Shown here: positions 8,141-17,028 of the stretch, in pieces | Layout: each line of letters begins with the position of its first letter | Numbering within the stretch: position 1 is the stretch's first letter | DNA from: Pseudomonas wayambapalatensis | GTDB lineage: Bacteria; Pseudomonadota; Gammaproteobacteria; Pseudomonadales; Pseudomonadaceae | Assembly (NCBI GenBank): GCA_014268975.2 | Contig: CP077096.1 | Coordinates: 5,136,001 to 5,200,000 of the forward strand | Length of the DNA stretch: 64,000 bases | Reading direction: 5' to 3' | Notes under the pieces: generated by a model | Database searches by the model: none | Told to the model about the DNA's origin: nothing | The model's input: the letters and a program-made list of their open reading frames with translations, nothing else | Position numbers and translations under genes: made by a program

Positions 8141-9061
8141 TCAGGGGTACGTTAGCGTTAGGGTGTACTGGCTGGAAAAATTGCCTGTTGGCGGAGCGCC
8201 CGCATTATTCAACCTCGGCTGAAAGCGCAAACTCAGGTTGTTAGTGCCCGCTGCCAGCGCGATGCTTCGCGCGCTGCCAAGTGCGACCGGGCTGTTCGTG
8301 TCAGCCCAGGTGCTGGCCATGGACAAGCCGGACAAGGTGGTCGCGGAAAGTCCTTGTGCCGCGTTCACGACAGCTTGCGTGGGTGTGAGGGTTGCACGAA
8401 TGGTCGATGCTGACTGGCAGTTGACAGCGATGTTCGCTACCTGACTGGCGCTTGCAGTTTCAGCGTTCGACAGCGTACCGAAGTACACGTTGGAAGGTGC
8501 GGTGGAGTTCAACCTGCAGGCCGGGTTTGCCACGGTGTATTGCACCAACCCGGAATAAACCCACTCCGACCAATTCTCGTAGCCGCCAATGGAAGTGATT
8601 GCGTAGTTGAACAGCAGAAAGTAGGGCCCAGGCCTGTCCACCGCCCTCGTGTAGATAGTGGTCGAAATCGTGAATCGCGTGCCGACAGGCAGCGCGGTGC
8701 AGCCGTTAGGCATGCAAGTCGTACCGGTAGTTCCAAGCCCCCCCCGACTGACTTGCTGACCGTTGGCCATGACCACAAATGTGCCAAGGGGTGCACCGTT
8801 CGAATATTGCGCGGTGTAAGTGATGTTGGCACCGACGGGGAAGCGCCGAGTGATGTTGCAATCAAGGCTCACGGGAATCGTGAACATATCGCCCGGAGCC
8901 AAGGTGCCTCTGTCCATTTGCAAAGGCGTGCTGGCGCAGGTCAAGTTGTTGCCGACGAACGCTTGCGCAGCGGGGTGGAACAGCACCGCCATGATCATGA
9001 TGAGTGCTGTCCAGCACGTCTGGGCCATGTTCGGGCGAGGGGTTGAGGTAAGAAGCTTCAT
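8141..9061 (-). CDS. Two-domain fimbrial tip adhesin-like protein
   Basis: A 306-residue exported protein, about twice pilin length, which is typical of fimbrial tip adhesins. A signal peptide (MAQTCWTALIMIMAVLFHPAAQA within the first 36 residues) precedes a unique N-terminal domain with Cys residues at NLTCAST, LDCNITR and TTCMPNGCTA. The C-terminal pilin domain begins near VANPACRLNSTAPSNVYFG, contains IAVNCQSAS, and ends SSQYTLTLTYP. The start at 9061 has AAGGA upstream and fits the signal peptide; the frame is open further upstream. It lies directly after the usher gene. The receptor cannot be predicted. Confidence 0.8.
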   Translation of the reverse strand: MKLLTSTPRPNMAQTCWTALIMIMAVLFHPAAQAFVGNNLTCASTPLQMDRGTLAPGDMFTIPVSLDCNITRRFPVGANITYTAQYSNGAPLGTFVVMANGQQVSRGGLGTTGTTCMPNGCTALPVGTRFTISTTIYTRAVDRPGPYFLLFNYAITSIGGYENWSEWVYSGLVQYTVANPACRLNSTAPSNVYFGTLSNAETASASQVANIAVNCQSASTIRATLTPTQAVVNAAQGLSATTLSGLSMASTWADTNSPVALGSARSIALAAGTNNLSLRFQPRLNNAGAPPTGNFSSQYTLTLTYP

Positions 9062-9072
9062 ATCAAGAATCC

Positions 9073-11673
9073 TTAGGAGCTCATCGGTGAACGCGCGCAG
9101 GTGATCGCTATCTGCTCGATGCCTTCGCCCTTGAGCGCGAAGTGTTCGAGATCCAAAGGCGCTTGACACCAAGGTTTGCCGTCCACCTCGACGATCAATT
9201 GCGATACATCCGGCACCCCCGTGAGGTATACCCGGCCGCTGTCGGCAATCATGGCGCTACTGAGCAAATGGCCGGCCTGGTCACTGAGAGTGGCCTGGGC
9301 CGCAAACGGCGCTTCCTCACCGTCTGGTGTCACCAGCCTGACCAACAGACGTCGACCGTTACGGGTTTCGAAAGCCGCCTTGATGAAGGCGCCGCGTGTA
9401 GGCGAGACTTCTTGGACCAGATCACTGATGTCAGTGGTGTCAGACAAGGTGTCGGTGTTGAGCGACACTTTGTTAGCCCGATAAGGCTGAGCTGACGGCA
9501 CGATGGTATAGCCGGACTGATTGGTGCGGATGCCGCTGCGCGACTTAACGCCAACGCCAGCGGCGCCCGGCGTAGAGACGATGATGTTGGTCTCGCCCAA
9601 TGGCTGGGTGAACATGACAGTATCGCTGGTGGCGACCAGGCCACCTTCGACGCCATAGTCGAATTGCGTGCTTTGCCGATCAGAGCTGTAGGCACCGTGC
9701 CAAACGGCATTGGCGGCGTTGTAGCGCGCGGCCAGCGAATGTCCCGTCAAGCGGTCACCCTGGGTATCGCGCTGCTCCAGGCCCAGGTTGTAGGTCAATG
9801 CGTTGTCGGCAAGCAGCGAGTCGCTCAAATTGAGGTTGCGGTTGGCGTTGCCAGCATTGTCGCGGCTGGCTCCCGCACTTACCCTGCGACTCGACCCTGG
9901 ACCGCCGAGCGGCAGGCTGACCCCTATCGATACACTGTTCTGGGTTTGCCCTGCCCCGCGCGCTTGGGCCAGGCTCAGGGTATAGGCTGCACTGCCGACG
10001 CTGAAGTTATAGCCCAATTGCAGCGAGGTGGTACTGCGTGTCTGGTTCCAGAACTGGGTCTTGCTAAGGTTGGCAAACATTCCGCCATACGCGCCGAACT
10101 GCTGCGAAATATTGGCGGTGAACGCACTTTTCATATGCCCGGAAAAGTACTCGGAAGCTAACAACGCGCTGTCGAGCAAGTGTTCGTCATCAATCACTGC
10201 GGTCGCAGGCGATTTGGCACGCAAGTTGACCGCCTCGTTGAAACTGTAATAGCCCGCTGTGGAATAACGGTAGCCAACCAGACTGAAATTGGTGTCGGTC
10301 GCCTCTACGGACTTCGAGTAGCGAAAGCGATACGACTGGCCAGAACTGCTGCGCGCATCGATACCACGCGTCGCTGCCTGAGTCACGTCAAGAGAAATTG
10401 CGCCAAAGCCTGCGATGTCCTGCGCGATGCCGAACAGCGCGGAACGATAATCAGCGCTCAAGATGCTGCCGGCCAGCAGCGTCGTGCCGCTGGCCACGCC
10501 GCGGCGGTAGCTAAGCTGGGCGAAGGTCGGTTTTGGCAGGCCGGACGTCGAGTTGGCGGAACGATACTGGCCCACGGTGAATTCATAGCTCTGCTGCCCT
10601 TCGCGCAGCATGTAAGGCACCGACGAGAACGATTGAACGTAGACCTGACGATCGCCATTGGGCCCCTCCACGGTCACTTCGATGTCACCATTATTGGGTG
10701 TGGAATACAGGTTTTTCAGCGCAAACGGGCCAGACGGCACCCACTGCTCGCTAATGACATAACCACGTTGACGCAGCGTCACCAACGAGCGACCGTTGGC
10801 GATCCCGCGGATCACGGGGGCGAAGTTACGCGCATCATCCGGCAGCATGTCCAAGTCCGTCGCGACACTGACGCCGCGATAGGAAATCGCATCGAACAAG
10901 TCACTGCTGGTCGCACCCTCGCCAACGGTCGCAATGGCCATACTGTCGCCGAGCGCATGCTGGACATAGGTATCCACCGACTTCCACTGGCCTGCCGTGC
11001 CAGTACTTTTCTGGTACGTAGAGAAATTACGCAGACGCCATGCACCGGCATTGATCCCACTGCGCAGGCTGCCGAATTCTGCTTGCCGGCGGCTGTTGTC
11101 GTTGCGGTTATCGCTGCCGGTGAACGTGTAGTTGGCGAACGCCACAGACTCACCGTCCGACCAACGCCGACGCCGCAACTCGAAGGGCACTTCGCCAATG
11201 AACGCTTGAGGGACTTGCAACTGCAACTGCTGTTTGCCGAAGTTGTAGTCATACGTCACGCCAGCCAAGCTGCCGGAAAACGCTATACACCCATGTTCGT
11301 AACTTTCGGCGCTCGCAAGACGGTCAGTATCGACGCCCAACTCCTGCAACGCAGCCAGGGTAAAGCAAGGGTACAACGCGGTGATGCTCGCCGGCTGTTC
11401 TGCCGGCGTGCGGATGAACTGCACATCCCGCACATCCAGCGCCTTGCCGTTCAAGCTGAGCGACACCTGGTAGATTCCGGGCAATTGGCCTTGACTGAGC
11501 GCACCAACTTGCGCAACCACAGCCTCACCGCCGCGTCCTCCGCCGATTTCCAGAAAGCTGGGATCGAAATCAATGGCAGCCAGCGCACTGGATGGACCAG
11601 CGCAAACGAAAACCAAGGATAGACAGGCAGCCGGGGTGTGACGCAGCCGCTGACTCATGCGCCCCGTTGCCAT
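9073..11673 (-). CDS. Outer-membrane fimbrial usher (FimD/PapC family)
   Basis: An 866-residue usher that accepts chaperone-subunit complexes and exports the growing fimbria across the outer membrane. Order: signal peptide; N-terminal domain (IDFDPSFLEIGGGRG, a hallmark of the family start); a 24-strand barrel and plug region (SYRGVSVATDLDMLPDDARN, VIRGIANGRSLVTLRQRGYV); and C-terminal domains (TTDISDLVQEVSPTRGAFIK, RLLVRLVTPDGEEAPFAAQA) ending near the conserved Cys in ITCARSPMSS. The ATG at 11673 was chosen for its GAGGG box at 7 bp; Met codons at 11691 and 11658 are alternatives. The adhesin gene follows after 11 bp. Confidence 0.96.
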   Translation of the reverse strand: MATGRMSQRLRHTPAACLSLVFVCAGPSSALAAIDFDPSFLEIGGGRGGEAVVAQVGALSQGQLPGIYQVSLSLNGKALDVRDVQFIRTPAEQPASITALYPCFTLAALQELGVDTDRLASAESYEHGCIAFSGSLAGVTYDYNFGKQQLQLQVPQAFIGEVPFELRRRRWSDGESVAFANYTFTGSDNRNDNSRRQAEFGSLRSGINAGAWRLRNFSTYQKSTGTAGQWKSVDTYVQHALGDSMAIATVGEGATSSDLFDAISYRGVSVATDLDMLPDDARNFAPVIRGIANGRSLVTLRQRGYVISEQWVPSGPFALKNLYSTPNNGDIEVTVEGPNGDRQVYVQSFSSVPYMLREGQQSYEFTVGQYRSANSTSGLPKPTFAQLSYRRGVASGTTLLAGSILSADYRSALFGIAQDIAGFGAISLDVTQAATRGIDARSSSGQSYRFRYSKSVEATDTNFSLVGYRYSTAGYYSFNEAVNLRAKSPATAVIDDEHLLDSALLASEYFSGHMKSAFTANISQQFGAYGGMFANLSKTQFWNQTRSTTSLQLGYNFSVGSAAYTLSLAQARGAGQTQNSVSIGVSLPLGGPGSSRRVSAGASRDNAGNANRNLNLSDSLLADNALTYNLGLEQRDTQGDRLTGHSLAARYNAANAVWHGAYSSDRQSTQFDYGVEGGLVATSDTVMFTQPLGETNIIVSTPGAAGVGVKSRSGIRTNQSGYTIVPSAQPYRANKVSLNTDTLSDTTDISDLVQEVSPTRGAFIKAAFETRNGRRLLVRLVTPDGEEAPFAAQATLSDQAGHLLSSAMIADSGRVYLTGVPDVSQLIVEVDGKPWCQAPLDLEHFALKGEGIEQIAITCARSPMSS

Positions 11674-11700
11674 GGCGTATCCCTCATGCAAGCAAATGAA

Positions 11701-12402
11701 TTAATTGACCAGGGTCTTTACCGGTGCTTCGACTGCGCTGCCGTACTCATTGATGTAAGTAAGGTTAATCGTGTCGCCTGCGCGTACAGGGAGGTCAACG
11801 ATCCTACTTTCGCCTGGCTTGATGAGTTCGAGCAGCCCTTTACGCTCGATGCCATTGACCACCAGCTTGCTGACGACCACGTGGTAGCCAGACGGGTTTT
11901 GAATATGCAGACGGCCCTGTCCAGCTGAAGCTTTTAGCCCTGCCACAGCGTCAACTAAATTGCCTTGCAACCCCTCAGGGCGATAAAACAGTTTGATACT
12001 GGTTTTAACGGCAATCTGCAGCACGTTCTGATGGGCCGGATCGGTGGACTTTGCGGGAATAGCTTTTACATTGACCGTAAACAAACTTTCTTTATCGCTG
12101 GCGAAGACACTTTTATCGATGGCCATAATCCGCAGCATGTTCTGACTACCGGGATCGAGGCGGAACAATGGAGGCGTAATCAGAAAGGCATCGCTGCTGC
12201 TCTCACTGCCACCGTACTCACTGACCCAGGACTGGATCAGATAAGGAATATTGTCTTCAGCGGAGTTGGTTACTGACAGGCTCGCTTCCTTTTGCTTGGC
12301 CTGATAGACGACCCGCGTGGCGCCTACATTGACACCCGCATGCGCCAGCACGCTGCTAAGGCTAAGTACCAGGGCGAACAACCCTGCGAGTTTCGATTTC
12401 AT
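11701..12402 (-). CDS. Periplasmic fimbrial chaperone (PapD/FimC family)
   Basis: A 233-residue periplasmic chaperone that caps subunits by donor-strand complementation. The signal peptide MKSKLAGLFALVLSLSSVLAHA precedes the first Ig-like domain GVNVGATRVVYQAKQKEASL, which carries the conserved arginine for the subunit C terminus. FRLDPGSQNMLRIM is the G1 strand region with alternating hydrophobic residues. KTSIKLFYRPEGL is the conserved hinge with lysine, and the second domain ends in IKPGESRIVDLPVRAGDTI. Only one chaperone is encoded in this operon. It is second in order, after the main pilin and before the usher. Confidence 0.96.
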   Translation of the reverse strand: MKSKLAGLFALVLSLSSVLAHAGVNVGATRVVYQAKQKEASLSVTNSAEDNIPYLIQSWVSEYGGSESSSDAFLITPPLFRLDPGSQNMLRIMAIDKSVFASDKESLFTVNVKAIPAKSTDPAHQNVLQIAVKTSIKLFYRPEGLQGNLVDAVAGLKASAGQGRLHIQNPSGYHVVVSKLVVNGIERKGLLELIKPGESRIVDLPVRAGDTINLTYINEYGSAVEAPVKTLVN

Positions 12403-12463
12403 CTGATGTCACACCCTTGGCCCAGGATCCACGCTGCACGTGGACCCTGGTGATTCAGCGTAA

Positions 12464-13045
12464 TTAGCGATAAGTGATGTCGAAGCTGGCAATGGCATTG
12501 ACGCGACCGGTGCCAATACCACGCGCAGTGACGGCACCGTCGGTGTCTACCGTGTCGGCTACCAGGCGCACGTAAGAGGCAGTGAAGTCGAAGGTGTTGC
12601 TGGCTGGGCGCAGGCTGTAGGCAGCGCTTTCAGTGTTGAGCGGCAGCTTGGCACCGGTGCGGGCATCGGCGATCTGAATACCCACGCCTGCAACCTGATT
12701 GCTGCCGACCATGCCCAATACCGTCGCATCGCTGGCGGCTTGCTGACCGCTGAACTTCACGGTTGCGTTACGCAGAGTCGGCCCGCTGCAGTTCTCCAGC
12801 GAAATGCTGAAAGGTGTACCGCCATTGGCAGCCAGGGCACCGACGGTATTTGGGAAGTCTGCGATACGCACTTGACCCATATCGACAGACTGAGTAGCAC
12901 TTTGAGTATTGATTGTGCACGCGTTGTCATTGACCACGCCTGTGAACTCGATTTGACCATCGGCCGCTTGCGCAGCGGTGAGCATGAAAGAAGTTACCAG
13001 GGCAGCGCAGGACAATGCGGAGTATTTGATTGAACGAACAGACAT
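12464..13045 (-). CDS. Major fimbrial subunit (type 1 pilin), first gene of the operon
   Basis: A 193-residue pilin whose signal peptide ends TAAQAADG. The mature part starts GQIEFTGVVNDNACTIN, the classical pilin pattern with first Cys, pairs with the Cys in LENCSGPTLR, and ends RVNAIASFDITYR, a near-perfect donor-strand C terminus. Being first in the operon, followed by chaperone and usher, it is the likely shaft subunit. ATG 13045 follows GCGAGG; a longer in-frame version would add 14 residues ahead of the signal peptide and is less likely. The promoter should lie in the 704-bp gap upstream. Confidence 0.92.
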   Translation of the reverse strand: MSVRSIKYSALSCAALVTSFMLTAAQAADGQIEFTGVVNDNACTINTQSATQSVDMGQVRIADFPNTVGALAANGGTPFSISLENCSGPTLRNATVKFSGQQAASDATVLGMVGSNQVAGVGIQIADARTGAKLPLNTESAAYSLRPASNTFDFTASYVRLVADTVDTDGAVTARGIGTGRVNAIASFDITYR

Positions 13046-13749
13046 GACAGGCCTCGCTTTATAAGTGATAGGTCCCTGGCAACGCATACTGTCAGCAGGG
13101 GATTGAACTATCGCTTAGCTCACCCGTGATCAACATAAGACGAATCTCAAAAGCCAATCTGCCCAGCACAGGCCAACTAATAGAGGCAGAGGCGCCATTC
13201 AGCAAATAGGTTTCCACGGAAAAATAGTTGGCCTTCAGGCATTAGGAAAACCCAAGCGAAGTTTCTGACCAACCGGAAATGGGCGGCATGGGCATGCAGA
13301 AAAGCCCGATGTTCAGGTGCTGATTTTATTGGATGACCAATGCAACGCTTTGGTTATCTGCCCCTGGTGCACAGCCCCCCCCACACCACGAAATGATTGC
13401 CAGCCTACCTGCGACGAGCCGCAATCTGCCAGATCGCGGGTCGCCCTTCATGCGCCGGCCGTTTCTCCACGCCGGTATGACCCGCTTCGGCACAGATAAA
13501 ACTTTCCTAGCCATGCAACAGGTGGCGGGCGCCGCTACATCGGCCACATTCGCCGCGGCACCATGCCCGGGCAGTTGATCAGAGTGCTATTTCAGCCCCG
13601 CTAAGGGGGTCTGTACTGACTTGATGGAAAAATCCTCGCGGCAGGGAATCGTGCATGCCGGACCATTCGTCGGGTGAAAGGATTCAGCTCTCACCCTATT
13701 TGGCCGCCAGCCGATAAGCCGATTAGTCACTCAAAATTGGAATGCAAAC
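13046..13749. other. Divergent intergenic region between fimbrial operon and signalling genes
   Basis: A 704-bp stretch without a convincing gene. The flanks (about 13046-13320 and 13590-13749) are relatively AT-rich and should contain the promoters of the minus-strand pilin operon and the plus-strand pilin-like gene. The middle, about 13360-13580, is clearly richer in GC and has open frames on both strands; one on the minus strand encodes a very basic stretch (ARKVLSVPKRVIPAWRNGRR). I do not recognise it as a family and treat it as a possible inserted repeat or relic. Confidence 0.5.
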
Positions 13750-14094
13750 ATGAAAGGATTTTTCGTTGCTGCGGTGCTCTGCTCTTTGCCCCTATTGAGC
13801 CAGGCCGAAGATAGGACGCCGCTGCATGGCACTGTGCGCTTCACTGGAGCGGTGGTGACTGGACTCTGCAATGTCACCACGTACAGCCAAGGCAGGGTGT
13901 GGGAATCATGTGCGCAGGATGCGACGTTTTCGACCTTGACGGTTCAAGCCGCTGCGAGCACACCGCCCCAGCACATCAGCATCCAGCCATTGCCGCAGCC
14001 CTCAACCAAGATGGATCAGGAGTATGTACTGATCAACGCCACGGGCAGCGCGGTCAAACAAGGCCGCTATGTGATTACCCAGAAAGTGCTTTGA
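13750..14094 (+). CDS. Short secreted pilin-like protein
   Basis: A 114-residue protein with signal peptide MKGFFVAAVLCSLPLLSQA and a mature chain of about 95 residues. Its start, LHGTVRFTGAVVTGLCNVTT, mirrors the pilin pattern G-x-V-x-FTG-x-V-x-x-x-C seen in the main subunit at 12464-13045, with a second Cys in WESCAQDA, and it ends GRYVITQKVL. It is too short for a full pilin Ig fold of about 150 residues. It could be a shortened subunit, a fibre-terminating or regulatory decoy pilin, or a shrinking gene. It is divergent from the fimbrial operon and lies 111 bp ahead of the first kinase. Confidence 0.6.
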   Translation: MKGFFVAAVLCSLPLLSQAEDRTPLHGTVRFTGAVVTGLCNVTTYSQGRVWESCAQDATFSTLTVQAAASTPPQHISIQPLPQPSTKMDQEYVLINATGSAVKQGRYVITQKVL

Positions 14095-14205
14095 AGCATG
14101 CCTAAGCATCCCCCCATGCTCAGCAGCCGCTGACCAAGGCTTGCCGACTAGAGATTGAGATCCGTCCTATTCAGGACACGGCAGCCGCGCACTAGGCTGG
14201 CGCCG

Positions 14206-17028
14206 ATGAGACCTGACCACCTGATCCCGACGCTCCACTCCTCGCTCTCGACGCCGCAGGCGGCGCGCAAGCTCCTGTGCCTGTTCGCCTTCAGCCTTGT
14301 AGCGGGAGTGTTCATCGGTGCTTACAGCTACCTTCGTGTAACGCTGAATCAGGAGATATCGTCCCGCCGCAGCTACATGAACGAAGCGATCTTTGATGCT
14401 CAGGGTTTCTTCGTCAGCCGCCAGACGCTGCTCAAAGGGTTGGGGTTGTCTACGGTCAGGCAACCCACGCTTGCCGCCGCCGAAACCAACAATGTGCCGG
14501 AAGAGGAGATTCATATCATCCTCGGCCAGGACCATGAAATCTGGAGCCTATGGCTGACCCGGCGGATGCTCGATTACTTGCGGACCAACGAGGTCAACCT
14601 GATCTATGTGCCGCAAACGCCAGGCGCAGAGGTGCAACGCCTGTTCACCGCCGCCACCCATGCTGAGAGCATGCCCTCGCGGGTGCTTGAGCGCGTGCGA
14701 TCGGCCAACGATATCCAGGCGTCTCAAGATGAACTCTGGCTGACCGATCCCGGCCGACTGGATTCACCGCTGTACATCTTCATCAGAATGGACGAACGCA
14801 AGGCCACCTCAGGCTGGCTGGGGCTCGAGGTCGATGGCCCAAACCTGATCAAAGCCCTGCAGCACGAGCAGGCTGGTGACTTCAAGTTGCTGGATGCCAA
14901 TGGTCAACTGATTCTGAGCAACGCCCCGCTCCCGCCTGCAAGCACGCGACGGGCTGATAACGTCCCGACGTCCACCAGCTTCGGCTGGGAGGGCGGGTTC
15001 TGGTTGCCGGAAAGGCTGACTATCCGCAAACATCTGGACTATTCCAACTGGCAAATCATCTACAGCATACAACTGAAATCCTTGCTTCCCAGCTTGGCAA
15101 TACCGCTTGCGGCGGCGCTTCTTGTTTGCCTTCTGGCCACGGTGTTCATGCTCTGGTGCGTCAAGCGGATCAACCAGCGGTTGATCGTGCCGGCCGCCGC
15201 GCGTATTGACGCCCTGATAGAAAGCGAGGCGTTCTGCAGCGCAGTGATTCACGTCGCCCCTGTGGCCTTGTGCGTGCTGCGCCGCAGCGATGGCGCGGTG
15301 GTGCTGGAAAATCAACTATCGACACAGTGGCTGGGGATGGGCGATGAGCGAACGCGGCTATGCCATCAATGGATTGACCGCGCTTTTGGCTCCGAAACAG
15401 AGCGAAGCAGCACCGACGAACTACAGATGGCGGACGGTCGACATCTGTTCCTGAGCTATGCTCCAACGCGCTATCAGCGCGAAGATGTACTGATCTGTGC
15501 ATTCAGTGACATCACCGAACGCAAAACCACCGAAATGGCCTTGCAGCAGGCTCGCACCCTGGCCGACGCAGCCAATGAAGCCAAGACGCTGTTCCTGGCA
15601 ACGATGAGCCACGAAATCCGCACCCCGTTGTATGGCGTGCTGGCAACGCTCGAACTGCTTTCCCGGACTCAGCTGGACACACAGCAGCGCGGCTACCTCA
15701 CCGCGATCGAAGGCTCCTCGGCATCCTTGCTGCAATTGATCTGCGATGTGTTGGATGTGTCGAAGATCGAAGCCGGCCAGTTGGCACTGGAGCTCACGAC
15801 TTTTGCGCCGCTGGAGCTGACTCAGGACGTAATCCAGAACTATACCGGCGCGGCCCAGAGCAAAGGCCTGCAGCTGTTCGCCTGTATTGATCCGCGACTG
15901 CCCGAGCACGTGCTGGGGGACGTCACCCGGATTCGTCAGATTCTCGGCAACCTGCTGAGCAACGCAGTCAAATTCACCGAGACCGGACGCATTGTGGTGC
16001 GCCTGCTGCTGATGTCCCGCGAGGGCGAACGGGCCATGTTGCAGTGGCAGGTAGTCGATACCGGCAAGGGCATTCCTACGCAGGATCAACAACAGCTGTT
16101 CGAGCCGTTCTTTCAAAGCAGCCCGACCGCCAATGTGGTCGCTGGCACCGGCCTGGGCCTGTCCATCTGCAAGCGCCTGGTGCACTTGATGAATGGCTCG
16201 CTCAGGGTGTTCAGCGAACCGGGCCTGGGCAGCAGCTTCACGTTCACCCTGCCGCTCGAGCAGGTCTCAGCGCACACGCAGTACGCCTGGGCTCAGCCAC
16301 TGGTCAGTGAGCGCATCTATGTCCACTCGCAGGTGCAGGAACTGGCTGAGCACACTGCGGGCTGGCTGCGCCGCTGGGGGGCACGGGCACAGCTGACAGG
16401 CCAGGATACGAGTCAACTGGATACTGGCGCGACGCTGGTCGAGCTGTGTCCAGGTCAGGCCAGTACCACCCTCAAAGATGACTGGAATGGTAATCGGGTC
16501 GTGGTGGCGCAGGATGCACACGGCATTGTCCAGGTCGACGAGCGCACCTGGCGCGTGGGGCTGAACAACCTTCAGGCACTCAATCGTGCCGTCGGCCAAG
16601 CGTTGGGCATAGAACTGCAAGACGAGCCGATGAAGCCTGTCACGGTTCAGAAAGGCCGGCTGAATCTGCACCTGCTGGTGGCAGAAGACAACATGATCAA
16701 TCAGCTCATTCTGCGCGACCAACTCGAGGAACTAGGCTGCACCGTGGTGCTGGCGCGCGACGGTGTCGAGGCCCTGGCGCTGTGGCAAGACGCCGACTTC
16801 GACATCGTCCTGACCGATGTCAACATGCCGCGCATGAACGGCTATCAACTCACCGGAGAGCTGCGCGCAAGGGGCTGCAGCGTACCGATCATCGGTGCTA
16901 CTGCCAACGCCATGCTGGATGAGGCAGAGCGTTGCCTGGGGGCAGGCATGGCACACCTGCTTGTCAAACCCTTCACGCTGCACGCCTTGTACCAGTGCTT
17001 GCAGCCTTACCAGAGAAGCGTGTCGTGA
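14206..17028 (+). CDS. Hybrid sensor histidine kinase, PvrS/RocS-like, no Hpt domain
   Basis: A 940-residue inner-membrane hybrid kinase. A first membrane segment (LLCLFAFSLVAGVFIGAYSY) and a second (LAIPLAAALLVCLLATVFML) flank a periplasmic sensor region of about 250 residues with no domain I recognise. A PAS-like stretch (HVAPVALCVLRRSDGAVVLE) leads to the H-box ATMSHEIRTPLYG with phosphoacceptor H469, an ATPase domain (LLSNAVKF, DTGKGIP, GTGLGLSICKRL), and a C-terminal receiver with D871 in LTDVNMPRMNGY. There is no Hpt after it, unlike the paralogue at 18341. ATG 14206 is chosen; a TTG at 14155 is possible. Its stop overlaps the next gene's GTG start. Confidence 0.88.
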   Translation: MRPDHLIPTLHSSLSTPQAARKLLCLFAFSLVAGVFIGAYSYLRVTLNQEISSRRSYMNEAIFDAQGFFVSRQTLLKGLGLSTVRQPTLAAAETNNVPEEEIHIILGQDHEIWSLWLTRRMLDYLRTNEVNLIYVPQTPGAEVQRLFTAATHAESMPSRVLERVRSANDIQASQDELWLTDPGRLDSPLYIFIRMDERKATSGWLGLEVDGPNLIKALQHEQAGDFKLLDANGQLILSNAPLPPASTRRADNVPTSTSFGWEGGFWLPERLTIRKHLDYSNWQIIYSIQLKSLLPSLAIPLAAALLVCLLATVFMLWCVKRINQRLIVPAAARIDALIESEAFCSAVIHVAPVALCVLRRSDGAVVLENQLSTQWLGMGDERTRLCHQWIDRAFGSETERSSTDELQMADGRHLFLSYAPTRYQREDVLICAFSDITERKTTEMALQQARTLADAANEAKTLFLATMSHEIRTPLYGVLATLELLSRTQLDTQQRGYLTAIEGSSASLLQLICDVLDVSKIEAGQLALELTTFAPLELTQDVIQNYTGAAQSKGLQLFACIDPRLPEHVLGDVTRIRQILGNLLSNAVKFTETGRIVVRLLLMSREGERAMLQWQVVDTGKGIPTQDQQQLFEPFFQSSPTANVVAGTGLGLSICKRLVHLMNGSLRVFSEPGLGSSFTFTLPLEQVSAHTQYAWAQPLVSERIYVHSQVQELAEHTAGWLRRWGARAQLTGQDTSQLDTGATLVELCPGQASTTLKDDWNGNRVVVAQDAHGIVQVDERTWRVGLNNLQALNRAVGQALGIELQDEPMKPVTVQKGRLNLHLLVAEDNMINQLILRDQLEELGCTVVLARDGVEALALWQDADFDIVLTDVNMPRMNGYQLTGELRARGCSVPIIGATANAMLDEAERCLGAGMAHLLVKPFTLHALYQCLQPYQRSVS

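Noticed and set aside
13333..13578. 81-codon plus-strand ORF in the fimbrial intergenic region
   Set aside because: No ribosome-binding site or family resemblance; competing frames on the other strand.
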